Part shown: positions 15,678 to 27,250 of the stretch, piece by piece | Layout of the letters: each line of letters begins with the position of its first letter | Position numbering within the stretch: position 1 is the first letter of the stretch | NCBI GenBank assembly: GCA_965153455.1 | Contig: OZ234498.1 | Coordinates: 13,206,001 to 13,270,000, forward strand | Source: Sphagnum compactum | Lineage: Eukaryota > Bryophyta > Sphagnopsida > Sphagnales | Length of the DNA stretch: 64,000 bases | Direction of reading: 5' to 3' | Notes under the pieces: generated by a model | Told to the model about the DNA's origin: nothing | Seen by the model: only the letters and a program-made list of their open reading frames with translations | Databases searched by the model: none | Translations under genes and position numbers: made by a program

Positions 15678-17082
15678 TCATCTTTTATTTTAAAATGCTA
15701 TGATACTCGCTGGGTACCCATTGGGTATTACAAGACAAGATGCCCACAGCCATTTTTTACACTCTGTATAAGCATATCTGTAAATACACTTTTAAAGACG
15801 AGCAGATCTTTCTCACTTGTGGAGAACCCCAACAAATGGATCTTGCATCAAAACAGTGTTAAAATCTGCCTATGCTACCCACGTTGCCCACATATATGTT
15901 ATGCCCCGTGGGATGAAAGGAGGTGAAATAAATTAAAAAATCCATTAGGATGAAAACATGATGGTGCTGTGGATCAGGATGACGAATGCAGAAAACCACA
16001 TAAAATTAGGATGTGTTGGTTGATGACGATGTTTCTTACTGTGTGGATTGGGAATTTTCTTTGTGTTGTTTGTTGCATGTTAATTAGGCTAAAAGTTGTG
16101 TAGTGTGTGCTTACTTTGCAAAAGATGGAGGATAAATGGAGCAAGGCTTTGGAAGCTAAGCACCTTCTTTTCTTTTATTTTGCTGTGGAGTTTGATGGTC
16201 AGGAATAGCAGTTTGCATAAGTGTGATTTTGTGTTGTTTGTCAAGATTAGAGGTTGATTAGAGGTTGTTGGGATTAATGCCCTTAGCCATAGTTTGTGCA
16301 TTCTGACTCCAAGTAACATTCCGCTGCATACTAGAGTTGGGATTTAGAAGCAAAAAGTTAAGATATTTGTGCATTTTAACTCCAAGTTAAGATGCAAAGA
16401 GGTGAAAATAATGAAGCTCCTTAGGGGACTAATATGGCTCGTCTAAGTGAAACTTAGTTTGAGGGGAATATGTGGGGTTGGCATTCATGAAAATGAAACC
16501 TATTATTTGGGAACTCTAAGAAGACAAGGTCTAAAGTGATCAAAAAGGGGAAATTTGTTTTGGGCTAGGCTTCTGTTTCATCCCTATATAAACTTGAGTG
16601 GATTGTTGAAGAATGTTGATGTGGGTTGTGAAAACTAAGTTTGTGTAAGACTGAGATGGCCTATTGAGAGGGTTCGAAAAGAGCTAATCTAACCTTTTTA
16701 CAAGCAATTATTATTATAAGTAGATTATCTTAACTGGATCAATCCAACTTTTAAATTAATGCAAATGTATTTTATGTAATGCATGTTTCAAGGAGATCTA
16801 GGTAATATAAGCACTAAACATATGAAATAGCAGACTTAGGGCAATGAGATGTGAATTTGTTGTGTAATATCATTCACATGTATGGAAGTTCTAAGGTTTT
16901 TGTGTTGCTTCCTTTTTTGTCACAAACCATCTTTGCACAAATTCATATGGGAAAGTTATAACAGAAAAAGTGATCACTCCAAACAGGTAAATTGAATGAG
17001 AATAAAAGCCATCTCTAAAAGGTTAACACTAGCAAACTCTTATCAGTTCAATATAAGATTTCATGTGAATGGTGATAAGTGC

Positions 17083-19640
17083 TACCAGTGTTGGTCTATA
17101 TGTAGACCTAGCCTTGGTATCAACAATGGTAGCAATTGCCCTAGGAGGTTGATATGACCCATGAAATGGCAAACATTAAATAGTAGCAACAAATTAAATG
17201 CGACATCAAGTTCAACGCAATTATACACAATATAGTATAGTGTCCAACAAAAAAGAAAAATATGTTTTTTTAATTGTACCTGCATAATGATTCATGTTTT
17301 AAAAAACATTTTTTGCATTATTTTCAAAGGAAAAAAACTAATGTAATGATTAAAATTCCGCTTACAAACCAAAGGTCTTGGGTTCAAACCTTTTCCTAAA
17401 TTGTTTTTTATCCACAAATGAAATGGATGAAAATAAATTACCCTTGGGCAATTTTTTTAAACGTGTTAAGTGTTTGAGAACAATTTTTTTGAAAAGAACC
17501 ATGTTTTGGGATATCAAAGGCATAAGTTGCCTTGGGGAACGATCATGTTCCTGAGGAAGAAAGGGGTTTAAGTTGCCCCCTAAGGAACAACCATGTTCCC
17601 AAAAGAACAAAAGCTTAAGTTGCCTTGGGAAAAAATGTTTAAGTTGTTCTCCAAGGGAAAAAAAAATTAATTGCTCCTCGTGGCAACTTAAGCTCCTTTC
17701 GGGACATGATTGTTCGTTGGGGAAAAGGGCAACTTCCCTAGGGAAAGGTTGAAATTCCTCGGGGAAACATATGTTCCAAAAAAATTTGTAATTAGAACCA
17801 TCCCATGTTTGTTATTATATAAGCTTGCAAACTATCATTGGAAAGGCCTTGAGGAGAGCTATAACTTTGTAGTTGGAAGCATTTTATCCAAAATTTATAT
17901 GAAAATTTAAAATCACATAGAGTTTTCGACACATTTGTTCCCCAAAGAACATAGTTGCTCCCCCGATCGCATGTTGGCCCCAAAAAGCAACCATGTCCTT
18001 GGGGAAAAGGGGTCCTAAGTTGCCTCGGGGAATAACCATGTTCTTTAGGGAGCAAATGTGTCCAAAACTTTATATGATCATAACTTTTTCATATGAATTT
18101 TAATTGAAGTATTTTTCACTATAAAGTTGTAGCACTCCTCAAGCCCTTTCCAATGATAGGTCGCAAGCCTAAATAAAAATGAACATGAGATAATTTTAAT
18201 TGCAAAAATATTCAGAACATATCATTCCCCAAGAACTTGGGCTTTTCCCTAGGGAACAATCATATCCCTAGGGAGAAGGAACTTAAGTTGTTCCAAGGAG
18301 CCACCATGTGCACAAGGGAGCAATCATGTTCCCTAAGAAACAAAAGTGTTCAAAACTTGATGTGATTATAATTTTTTCATATGAATTTTGATTGAAGTGC
18401 TTCCACATACAAAGTTGTAACCTTTCTCGAGACCTTTCTAATGATAGGTCACAAGCCTATATGAAAATGAATATGAGATCATTCTGATTACAAAAATAAT
18501 CAAAACATATCTTTTCCCAAGAACTTGGGCTTTTTTCAGGGGAAAGTTCATTGCTTCTTGGGGAAGGTGCCTTTTTCCCAGGAAACATAGGCCCTTGCCC
18601 GAAAAAAATCCATTGCTCCCGGAGGAAGTTGCATTTTTCCAAGGAATTTTTCTTATTCCTTGTGCAAGTTGTTTTTCGAGGTACTTCATTTGTTCATTAA
18701 AGAATTTTTTTGCTCCTCGGGAATTTCATTTTGCTCCATGGGGAACTGACATCGCATTACCAAGCTTTATAGGTTCATACGAATTCCATTGTGAAATCAT
18801 TTTTTCATAAGTTTGTATAAAAATCATATGAATTTCATGTTATGGTAATATGAATGATATTTATATGTATTTAATATTTTAAATATTCAAACGAATGAGA
18901 CTTTTTTTGAATGACATGTGTGAATGTTCGTGTTTAATACACAAAAATTATATAGTTTTATGCAAAATTACATCACAACAATTGCATGAATTTAGTTGAA
19001 ATGTAAATTAAACATATTTCACATCAAGATATCACAAGTAGAAAAGACACATCATTTATATAAAAGTAATATATATATTTTTCATGCCATTTTTACACTT
19101 TGAAACCCAAGAATTTTGCATGGACATGTTGTTTTACAATTTTTACACTGATTCTATTGAAATTTCATGATATTGGAAGTTTGTGATGTATAATGTTCCC
19201 AAGCAACTTGCTTAAGATTGACACTTAGTTTTATTTTCCTTGAGAAAGTTGCTTTCTAAGGGCAACTAACTTTTTAAAAGTTATTTAAATGTTTTATGTA
19301 TTTTTTCATCCACTTCATTTGTTGACAAAAAATTTGAGAAAAGAATTGAACCCTAAACCTTTGCATTGAAGAGAGGATTCTAATCACTACATCACCATTT
19401 TTTCTTTGAAACTATTGTGTAAGAAAGATAGTAACAAGGTTAATCATTATGCAGGTGCAATAAAAAAAATCAGATTTTTTTCTCATGTTAGGGATTGTGC
19501 TGCAAATGCATCAAACCTAGTGCTACAGAGTTTAACTTGTTGCTACTATTTAGTGTTTGCCATGAAATATCAGCCTTGTACCAATTGTATATGGGTTTCA
19601 ACATCAATCATAGACCTACCTCATACCAGTCAAAATCAGT
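17083..19640. mobile_element. ~2.5-kb non-autonomous element with long terminal inverted repeats
   Basis: The left end (about 17083-17450) reappears in reverse complement at the right end (about 19290-19640). Shared blocks in the same order include atggcaaacattaaatagtagcaacaa, ttgtacctgcataatgatt, tttcaaaggaaaaaa, gatgtaatgattaaaatccc-like, gggttcaaac and caaatgaaatggatgaaaa. Long internal terminal inverted repeats without transposase suggest a Mutator-like or foldback non-autonomous element (inference). Each inverted repeat carries a tRNA-like module with a B-box-like GGGTTCAAAC. The internal region is made of repeats (see 17520-18740). Exact ends and target duplication are not resolved. Confidence 0.6.
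17520..18740. repeat. internal repeat array with recurring dyad gggaacaatcatgttccc
   Basis: Short palindromic variants of GGGAACAATCATGTTCCC recur about eight times on both strands, for example near 17530, 17583, 17702, 17986, 18025, 18263 and 18325. A longer unit of about 290 bp containing atgaattttgattgaagtg, aaagttgtag and cctttccaatgataggtc is present in direct copies (about 18080-18180 and 18365-18460). An inverted, diverged copy lies at about 17780-17930. No coding function is seen; the frames of 60-87 codons here are by-products of the repeat. Confidence 0.65.
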
Positions 19641-19646
19641 CCTAAA

Positions 19647-19810
19647 CCCAATACCAGGACCAGGCTAATATCAAACTTTTCCAATTACCCAATACCCAGA
19701 CCAAGCTAGTATCAAACTTTTACAAACTACCTAATACCCGGACTAGGCTAGGCTCATATGCAAGTTTTTACAAATACCCAATACCAAGACCAGCATGGTA
19801 TTTCAAAAGT
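19647..19810 (+). repeat. four-copy tandem array, unit about 42-47 bp
   Basis: The phrase cccaataccaggaccaggct followed by a(g)tatcaaactttt recurs four times with substitutions, starting near 19647, 19689, 19732 and 19780. It abuts the right end of the 2.5-kb inverted-repeat element, and the phrase resembles the reverse complement of that element's terminal ggtctNgtatcaa motif. The array may therefore derive from amplified element ends. Confidence 0.7.
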
Positions 19811-19815
19811 GTAAG

Positions 19816-19913
19816 GTAAAGCACAAGGGCATTACTGAAATAAGGGCCTGCAAGAGGTGGCAGCAAAGGGCTGCCTGATTTCAGCTGGTAATGCCCTTGC
19901 CCGCATGCTTTAC
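19816..19913. mobile_element. MITE-like hairpin, copy 2
   Basis: Left arm 19816-19841 (gtaaagcacaagggcattac then tgaaat) pairs with right arm 19878-19913, with two small insertions in the right arm. The central aataagggcc and following cataaaga match the 15543-15677 copy. Homology to that locus continues to about 20100, supporting common descent as a dispersed repeat. Confidence 0.6.
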
Positions 19914-20494
19914 CAAGCATAAAGAGTAACCTTACAATTTTTTCCCCATGATATCACAAGAAAAAATGACACCAGGCTTTATGAAAACGGAATGCCTGCA
20001 GAAGCAGAACTTTCCATTTTCAAAAATCCTGGTAGGATTTTACACTCTGCAAAGGCATTCTCTGGATACACTAGAGAAATCAAAGAGGCCTTCACAGCTG
20101 CATTGTTCCTATGTTAGGCTAAGAACAAACTGATTTCAAACACTTAATTGAAAGAGGAAATATCAGGTTAACTTTCAACGCACCAGGCCAGTTTCCCCCT
20201 TCATATGTCATGAGGCATTCATTATCATGTCCAAATGTTTTAAACAGACTTGAGTGCCCACCACCAGTTTATTCATTGACAGTAGCCAGACACTCTTGTG
20301 GGCATCATTCCTGAGCCTCACAACATACACATATGTAGCTGCAGCTTTCGTTGGTAAGTACCACAGTGTATCAATCCTGAAGATCATGATTTGCTAGGGT
20401 GTCTTGTTGCTCCTGCAACCACAATATGATGATGTTGTTGTGCATGACACATTTTATTTTAGAAATCATGTTCTACAGGAAGTGAAGTTATTCA

Positions 20495-20777
20495 CAATTG
20501 TGTACATGTTCTGTGTCAAGCAAGAAAATCCCTTAAAGAGCTTCGATGACACTGCAAAAGCACCCATTGAAACTCAGAGGTGTAGCAGAGCCACTAGGAG
20601 GTGCGTGTCTTTTAAGGGACAAGTTTCATTTCTTCTTGCCTGTCAAAATTGTACATGCTCTGTGTCAAACAAGTAAAATCTTTTAAGGGCTTCTATTAGA
20701 CTGCAAAAGAACCATTGAAACCCAAATATCTGTAGCAGAACCACTACCGATTTTGTGTCTTTAAAAGGACAAGTTTC
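20495..20777 (+). repeat. tandem duplication, unit about 150 bp
   Basis: Copy 1 (about 20495-20627) and copy 2 (about 20645-20777) share attgtacatgYtctgtgtca, gactgcaaaagNacc, attgaaacNca, gtagcagarccacta and ggacaagtttc, at a constant offset of 150 bp. The first copy is partly inside a 90-codon open frame that the second copy does not keep, so it is not a conserved coding repeat. Confidence 0.85.
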
Positions 20778-22670
20778 TAGGTAATAATTCTGAGGCTGGA
20801 TCACCATACACTACTGGAATTCTAAAATACAATCATGTTCAAGATCATGTCCTCAGCACAAAATAATCACAAGCACATGGAAACAGCTATTGACACCTTA
20901 TAAAATGAAGACAATTTATAATACTTGGGGTCATTCACAGAGACAAGATATGGTCAGCTGCTTCAATTCTCCAGGGTTCTTAAAAAATTGTAAGGATGCA
21001 TGGGTACCCCACCAGTGAAATCTAAATCTTCAACTCACTGGGTCTTCACCCCTGAATGCACAAAACAACCAACTTAACCCAGGAACCCTGAAACACTCTG
21101 ACTGTTAATATATCTCAACACTTATGTTGATATGTGCTATACTATATGAACAGATGTTACAAAGATTTTATGAATATGAAGATTGTACCAGGATGTCTGA
21201 ACTGGTGCTGGGCAGGTATACTGATTTTAACATGCTGTAATACCTTTACCATTTTGACAATAATTAAATTATTTTAAGTAAATGTTGATTTTTTTCAAAA
21301 TTAGCCACCCACCATGTTGGAAGTTCTAAAAACTTTTTTGGCTACCTAGTGTACATGGTCATTTCAAGGTCCACATGGCCAAGTCTATAAAAGTGCCAGA
21401 ATGTCAGGAAATTCTTATTGTTATTGTTGGAGTGATTTTTTTATTTTACTTTCTTAAATCATCAAGATGAAGGAATGGCAAAGGTATTACTGTAGTGACC
21501 AAGTAAGGGTATATAGCAATGTTGGGCAATTCTTAGAATTTGTTACAAATACATGCCGGTTATCAAGCCTAGTACATACCCATTTAACTGGCAAGGGTGA
21601 AAATCAAAGAGAACTTGGACTTGTAGGGACCACTAGAGATTTAGTCAAGGAGAGAACCTCATGACACAAAGAATTGACAACATCACAGCTTTTGACATTT
21701 GAAAACCAAGTTGGGGTGGTCATGAAGATTAGGTCAATTCTTTGAATTTAAGAAGGGCTCAAAGTTTTTGGCAACACACAACTTTTGAATATACTTGATT
21801 ATTGAAGGTTTTACTTGTATGATGTAGTTGCAACATTGAAAATAGCCGACAACAGATAACAACATTAACAACTAGGTGGCAAATATGATTCTTGATGAAC
21901 ATTTTGTAGTTTTAGGTTCTAGGTTTATGTGAAATGGGAAGTTGCTAAGGTTTGGGTTGTCATTTAGCTCAAAGTTTGAATTCCAACTTTCAAAAGGTCT
22001 TGCAATATGTAGTATTTCATAATGCACAAAATGTTTTGAGTTTTGTGTGTCCAATGTTTAAACACAACCCATTGTTTGTCAAAATGGAATTCAACGACCA
22101 AGGATGTTAATATGATCTATTCATGACATTGTTGCAAATCTTCAAAACATCGAAAGTGGAAGCATTTTGGCAAGGGTGTCAAGTTCATCACATGCAATCC
22201 ATCTATTCACTACAACACATTTTGAATTTTACAACTTTCATTTGTAACTAAATATTAATTACAAAGGACATATGCAATTGCTAACTTACGAATTCTTAAA
22301 CCCCTATTGTTTCACTCATCTAGTTGCAAAATTCAATTGTATTATCAATTAACATTTTTTTTATTGTGTGATATTATTGAAATTTTATGTCATAAATTCC
22401 AAGGGTGTGACATGTAAAGTGTAAATTGATGTGAATGCGATGTCAACCTAGCCATTTTACTTGATTAGGTGTTATAAAAGATGTCTTCCTATAAAAATGA
22501 CATGTCAATTCTTTTGACACATGTTCAACTATGAATTGCACATAACCAAGAGTGAATTGGGTGTAAGTCCACTTGTCAACTTTGCATTGAATGTTACATG
22601 GGTTAATAAGTATGTAATTGATTGAATCAATTCACAATGCCAAAATATGGCATATATTGAATATATGTCA
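20778..22670. other. intergenic DNA, no gene recognised
   Basis: A solitary CACTACTGGAATTCTA at 20809-20824 resembles the end of the CACTA element at 24452, and a weak opposite end (gtattactgtagtg, ending 21497) could pair with it. The flanking 3-mers differ, so no element is called. The rest is AT-rich without repeats I can define. Confidence 0.4.
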
Positions 22671-22675
22671 AAACA

Positions 22676-23224
22676 TAGGCTAACTAGGCTAGCTAGCCAA
22701 CCTAGCTACCTAAGCTAGGTCCCCTAGGCTTAAAACACGGGTTAGGTAGGAGCCTAGGTGGCATAGCCAACACACCTTAGTTGAGATTAGCCATGTAAAC
22801 TACTTAGTTAAACTAAACTAAAGTAGATAAGTTCAAGAATAAATATTTGAACCTCTCACCTTCACATTGAAGCACAAAGTCCTTAGCATTGCATCAATTT
22901 TTTTTATATAACATAAAATATAACCACATTTTAATGAATGTTTTTTTAACTAACCTAAATGACCTACATACTCAACCTACTCTAGGCTACCCAAGCTATC
23001 TAATTAGCTATTTAATGGTTAGTTAGATTATTTGGGTTACATAAGGGTTGCTTAGGCTACTTAGGTTACATAAGGATGTACCTAGGGGTTTACTTAGGCT
23101 ACCATGGGTTACCGAAGGGCTACACAGACTACCTATGGGTTATTTATAGGTTACTTAAACGAAACTACTTAAAGATTACTTAGGACATTATGTATAGGCT
23201 TACTAAGGGTTGCCTAGGCTACAT
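22676..23224. repeat. degenerate AGGCTA/TAGGTTAC array with embedded tRNA-like module
   Basis: The flanks 22676-22800 and 22980-23224 are built of degenerate ggctacctagg / ctaggctag phrases. Between them, on the minus strand at about 22905-22840, lies gaaggtgagaggttcaaat preceded by atgctaaggactttg. This resembles the B-box-like module of the elements at 34.8 and 53.8 kb. Element ends were not found. Confidence 0.5.
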
Positions 23225-23229
23225 TTCCA

Positions 23230-23855
23230 TTTGTGATATCTATGATGCCATGTGTGAGTCCACCATTAGATAATTAATGACCTATAATTGTAACATTGAT
23301 TTAATAATTGCATGTATTGTGTTCTATTACACCCATGTGTTGAAGTTCTATTTAATATTTTTTTCATTTCCAAATGCAAACATTTATTATTAGTTGTGCA
23401 ATGGGCAATAGTCGTTGTTGCCACTTGTGTCAATTATATTGGGCACAACAACACATCTTTGGGTTTTGTAAGAAAATTCTTACAATGATGTCATGTGTCA
23501 AATTATTATTTGATAATTAAGAACTTAAAGTTGCAACATTCATCTAAAAATTGCATGTATTACATTTTGTTGCAACCATGAATCATGATGTTGACTATAA
23601 TCACAACACCTTGTTGCCACATGGCATGTTATGTCATCATCATGGAAGATTAAATCGTTGTTAATCACAAAGGTCAATGGTACTTTGATTAACTAATATA
23701 TGAATTTCATAAAAATTAGTATCATGGGTCATGATGTTGACTATAATTGCAACACTTTACTTCCACATGGCATGCCATGTCATCATCACATGGGAGATTG
23801 AATCATTTTTAGTGGCAAATGTCAATGGTACTTTGATTAATTAATTTCACACCAC
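23230..23855 (+). repeat. nested duplication of a ~140-bp block
   Basis: Copies at about 23577-23710 and 23718-23855 share catgatgttgactataat, ccacatggcatg, catgtcatcatca and aatggtactttgatta, with an offset of about 141-145 bp. A more diverged relation also links 23235-23340 with 23490-23590 (gatgYcatgtgt, ttgataattaa, ttgcatgtatt). The result is two levels of local duplication with no coding capacity. Confidence 0.7.
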
Positions 23856-24739
23856 AAATATATATTAAGTTTTAGCATAAATTAAAGAATAATGAAATAT
23901 TTTACCCCAAAAACCAATGAGTTGTCACATTGATTACAGGGTGCAAGCATTCAATCATGAGCCACACACCCCCCCTCTTTTAAACCACTATTTTTTCAAA
24001 AATATTATTAATTTTTTAAAATTAAATATCTTTTGAAATATTATTATGTTAATTATATATTGAAAATTTTCCCAAAATTAAAATTAGGCAAGTATTAAAT
24101 TTTGCAACAAATAGAAAGGTATGATTTTTTTTCATTATAAAAGCAATGGTTACAAATGATTTTTAAATCCTTTTGGTTAATTTTTCCTCATTAGATTGAT
24201 TTCAAAACATTTACGAAATGCATATCAATATATTAAAAATAACCTTAGATTAAAAAAATTATATTTTTAGTTTTCTTGTTTTTTAAATGTTAAATACACA
24301 AAATTTAATAATGACCTTTCAACCATTTGGTACATGTTTGCAAAATTGCATCCTACAATCACAAAACCATAAAGCCACATGGCATGTTGATGTCCTTAGT
24401 ATTACTTAATGATTTGTGTGACTAAATAATTATAGATGTTATCAATACAATCACTACTAGAATTCTAGGTTTTTCAAACATTCCAAGTTGATTAACTGGT
24501 CATTTTTTATCAATGGACATGTCCATTTTGACTAAGGGTTCAAGGCATGTATTCTTTTACCAACCAACTTGACTAAAATGACTTATTTAACCAATACATC
24601 TAATCAAGTTGAACAACCCTAGTCAAAATGATGAATGGATATTAGTCAAATTAAACATTTAATCAAATTGAACATAAGAAATTAACATCAGTAGTCAAAA
24701 TAACCAATGTTCTCTAATCAAATGGAACATCTTAAATGC

Positions 24740-25310
24740 CTATTACATACCTACCTCCCACCTACAATCATATAACCTACCTACCTACCAACCCACCCAC
24801 CTACCTATTTAGATGTACTATTTAATTACCTACCCACCCACCTACCTACCTATTTACATACTACCCACCCACCTATTTACCTACATATTAACTACGTACC
24901 TACCCACTCACTCATTTAGATGTACTACTTACCTACTTGCCTACCTACCCACCCACCGACCCAACTACCATGTCCTACAACATACCTATTTAGTTGACTA
25001 GCATCTTACAACCAACCTAAGTTTATGTACCTCCAACCTACCTACTTAATATAATTTTCTACGTTACCTACCTACCTATAACCTACCTCCTACCTCCCAT
25101 CTACCATGGCCCTACAAGTTATCTACCTACTTGTTTAGCATTGTACAACCTACTTAAGTTTATGTACATTCAACCTACCTAATTACAATTGTATTATACC
25201 TACTATCTACCTACCTCCTCACTCCCACCTCCCTCCCACCCTACAACCTACCTACCTCTTCTACCTTCTTATTTACCTACCCAACCTACCTATGACATGT
25301 ACCCTACCTA
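24740..25310 (+). repeat. degenerate (CCTA)n/(CCCA)n array inside the CACTA element
   Basis: About 570 bp dominated by cctacctacc, cccaccca and related 4-mers interrupted by unique bases. Similar arrays occur in the CACTA elements at 34.4-35.0 kb and, as gtaggtagg on the same strand, at 53.4-53.7 kb. The 62-codon frame over it (repeats of Tyr, Leu, Pro, Thr) is a by-product. Confidence 0.85.
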
Positions 25311-25605
25311 GTTTAATGAATGGAGTTCGAAATGGAAGAATCAAATTTTAACAAGTTTTGAAATTTGTCATCAATTTGCTATTTTCAAAAATATTTTCTC
25401 ACAACTCATTTGAACATTTACAAAATATATTGATTTTATTGATTAGACCTTTGAATAAACTACAAGATTATGCCTTTATTTGCTTCATTTGAACATTAAA
25501 AAAAATTAATATTAAAAAAATTAAAAAATATGCCAAAGTTGGGATTTCCAAATTGTTTCATAATTAACAAGATAAAACAAAATATTGCACAAGTTTTACC
25601 AACAA

Positions 25606-25682
25606 AGAGTTGTGTGACTTGGTGGCTAATTAAGGCATTTGGATGCCTCCATGAGGTCTTGGGTTTAAACTTGGGCAGCTCA
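25606..25682 (+). ncRNA. tRNA-like module (A-box and B-box-like) within the CACTA element
   Basis: The stretch ggtggctaattaaggc resembles a Ser/Leu tRNA A-box region, and about 35 nt later tgggtttaaacttgg resembles a B box (consensus GGTTCRANYC). It would not fold as a functional tRNA as far as I can see. It could be a decayed pol III promoter or a captured tRNA-derived SINE. Related modules are at 17338, 19405 (minus), 22905 (minus), 34797 and 53763. Confidence 0.35.
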
Positions 25683-26147
25683 TGTACATGAATTTGTATA
25701 CTAGGTAGTGTATACATGTAAATATGTTGTAAGGAGGGCATGGGTACTTACCATTTTATCACATAACAATATGTTAACACATGGCACCATACAAATGTTT
25801 CTTCATGCCAAAACATAATATTGCCGCGTGGCAATGGCAATATATAACGTTACCATGTGGCAACATTCATATGGTGCCACGTGTTAACATCAAATGATGC
25901 CACGTTGTAAATGATTAGTAAGAAAATAATTTTTATTGGTTATATTTTATTAGTAACATTTGACCACTGGTCAAAGGGTATCGGTCAAAAACACCACCCT
26001 ACGATTGGTCAAAAAAACCATCCCAATCATATTGGACTTGTTGAAATCGACTTGTCCTAAAAAACTAAAGGGTTTTTTTTACACTTGTCACTTTGGGTTT
26101 TTTTTTACCAAAAAACTTGGTTTGAAAAACCTATAATCCCAATAGTG

Positions 26148-27250
26148 AATAATCATTTTTGGGTCCAGTTGAAAAAAAAATACAATATGTTTATTGTGTT
26201 TAAGGCACAAACCTCAATAAACATATGGAAGCAAAGTTGTTGGTCCTAAATCATTGGCTACAGAAAATATCTTGAAAATTTTACATTTGCAAACTAAGTT
26301 TTGGAAATCTTAGATTCACACTTCCTTATCTTGGGCCTTTTTTTGTGTGAATGATAGCAAATGTGTAGACCTTATCAATGTTGAAATTATGTGGTGCACA
26401 ATTGGTAAATAGAGAATCTTTAATCCTATATTCTGGTCTAAATTTGGACCAAAATACAATAAAATTAATATTAACAAAATCTATTCATTCAAATCTAATT
26501 AAAACTAGTTTCAGAATTAAAATCCAGCAATGAAAATATGATAACAAAAAACATTAAAATAACAACTATAACTATGGAAAAAGCTTTTCCAGAAATCAAA
26601 ACATATTTCTTTCATATTCCATTAAAGCTCCATGTTCTACAATGATACAATCATCTTGATCTTTTTCTCTTTTCCAAAGATATACCTAAATAAAATAAAA
26701 TCATATGTTCTATTCAAATTCAAATGGTGATAAAAATTATGTAATTTGGCTAGTAATTCTTATAAACAGTAATTAAGTAAATAGAAATATACTAACTAAT
26801 AATTACCGCAAGTAACTACCCGTTAACATAACGTACTCTGAATTACGTCTTGGAATTTTTAATCAAAAATGTATTAAGAAAACTAAATGTTTTATTGTTT
26901 CTGATCCTATGATTCAAAAATCTAATTTTTTTATACCACAATCTAATTTGTTTGTTCTACAATCTATTGTGCTTATACTTCATATTGAAGCACTTTTGGA
27001 TTTTCTGTTGTATGCAAAGTTTGTTATTGCTCTTATGATGTTTTTGTTGACAATTGTGCAATTGTTTATTAATGGGTTGCTCTCTGTTCTTGTGACTGCA
27101 ACTCTGTTATCACTTGTAATTGTTGTTATAACTTTAAATTTAATGTGATTTGAATTTGCTCTTGCTGTTGTAGCTCTAATGCAATTTGTAACTACTGATT
27201 TGATCGCAAATCTGATGTAATCCAATTCTGATCATGTTGCTACAACTTTG
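26148..27250. other. AT-rich intergenic DNA, no gene recognised
   Basis: There are no gene-like frames. Opposite-strand frames of about 80 codons at 26909-27225 overlap one another and consist of low-complexity Val/Leu/Ile/Thr codons. I see no terminal repeats. Confidence 0.5.

Larger units (their letters stand above)
24452..26147. mobile_element. non-autonomous CACTA (En/Spm) transposon, 1,696 bp
   Basis: The left end CACTACTAGAATTCTAGG at 24452 and the reverse complement of the right end (ending ...cccaatagtg at 26147) agree at about 24 of the first 28 positions, including tagg-tttttcaaac. The flanks are both AAT (24449-24451 and 26148-26150), the 3-bp target duplication expected for CACTA elements. 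Subterminal repeats of agtcaaaatgaccaat and aatcaagttgaaca types, which bind transposase in this superfamily, lie at both ends. Inside are a (CCTA)n-rich array (about 24740-25310) and a tRNA-like module (about 25606-25680). No transposase is encoded, so mobilisation would need another element. Confidence 0.85.

Noticed and set aside
20809-21497. Possible fourth CACTA element (CACTACTGGAATTC ... tactgtagtg)
   Set aside because: The ends agree at only about 11 of 14 positions, the 3-bp flanks differ (ATA and ACC), and there are no subterminal repeats or array inside.
24813-25001. Tyr/Leu/Pro/Thr-repeat peptide
   Set aside because: Direct by-product of the CCTA-type array inside the CACTA element.
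24740-25310. CRISPR-like or telomere-like array
   Set aside because: No constant repeat/spacer structure, and the 4-mer does not match the plant telomere repeat TTTAGGG. The host is a plant.
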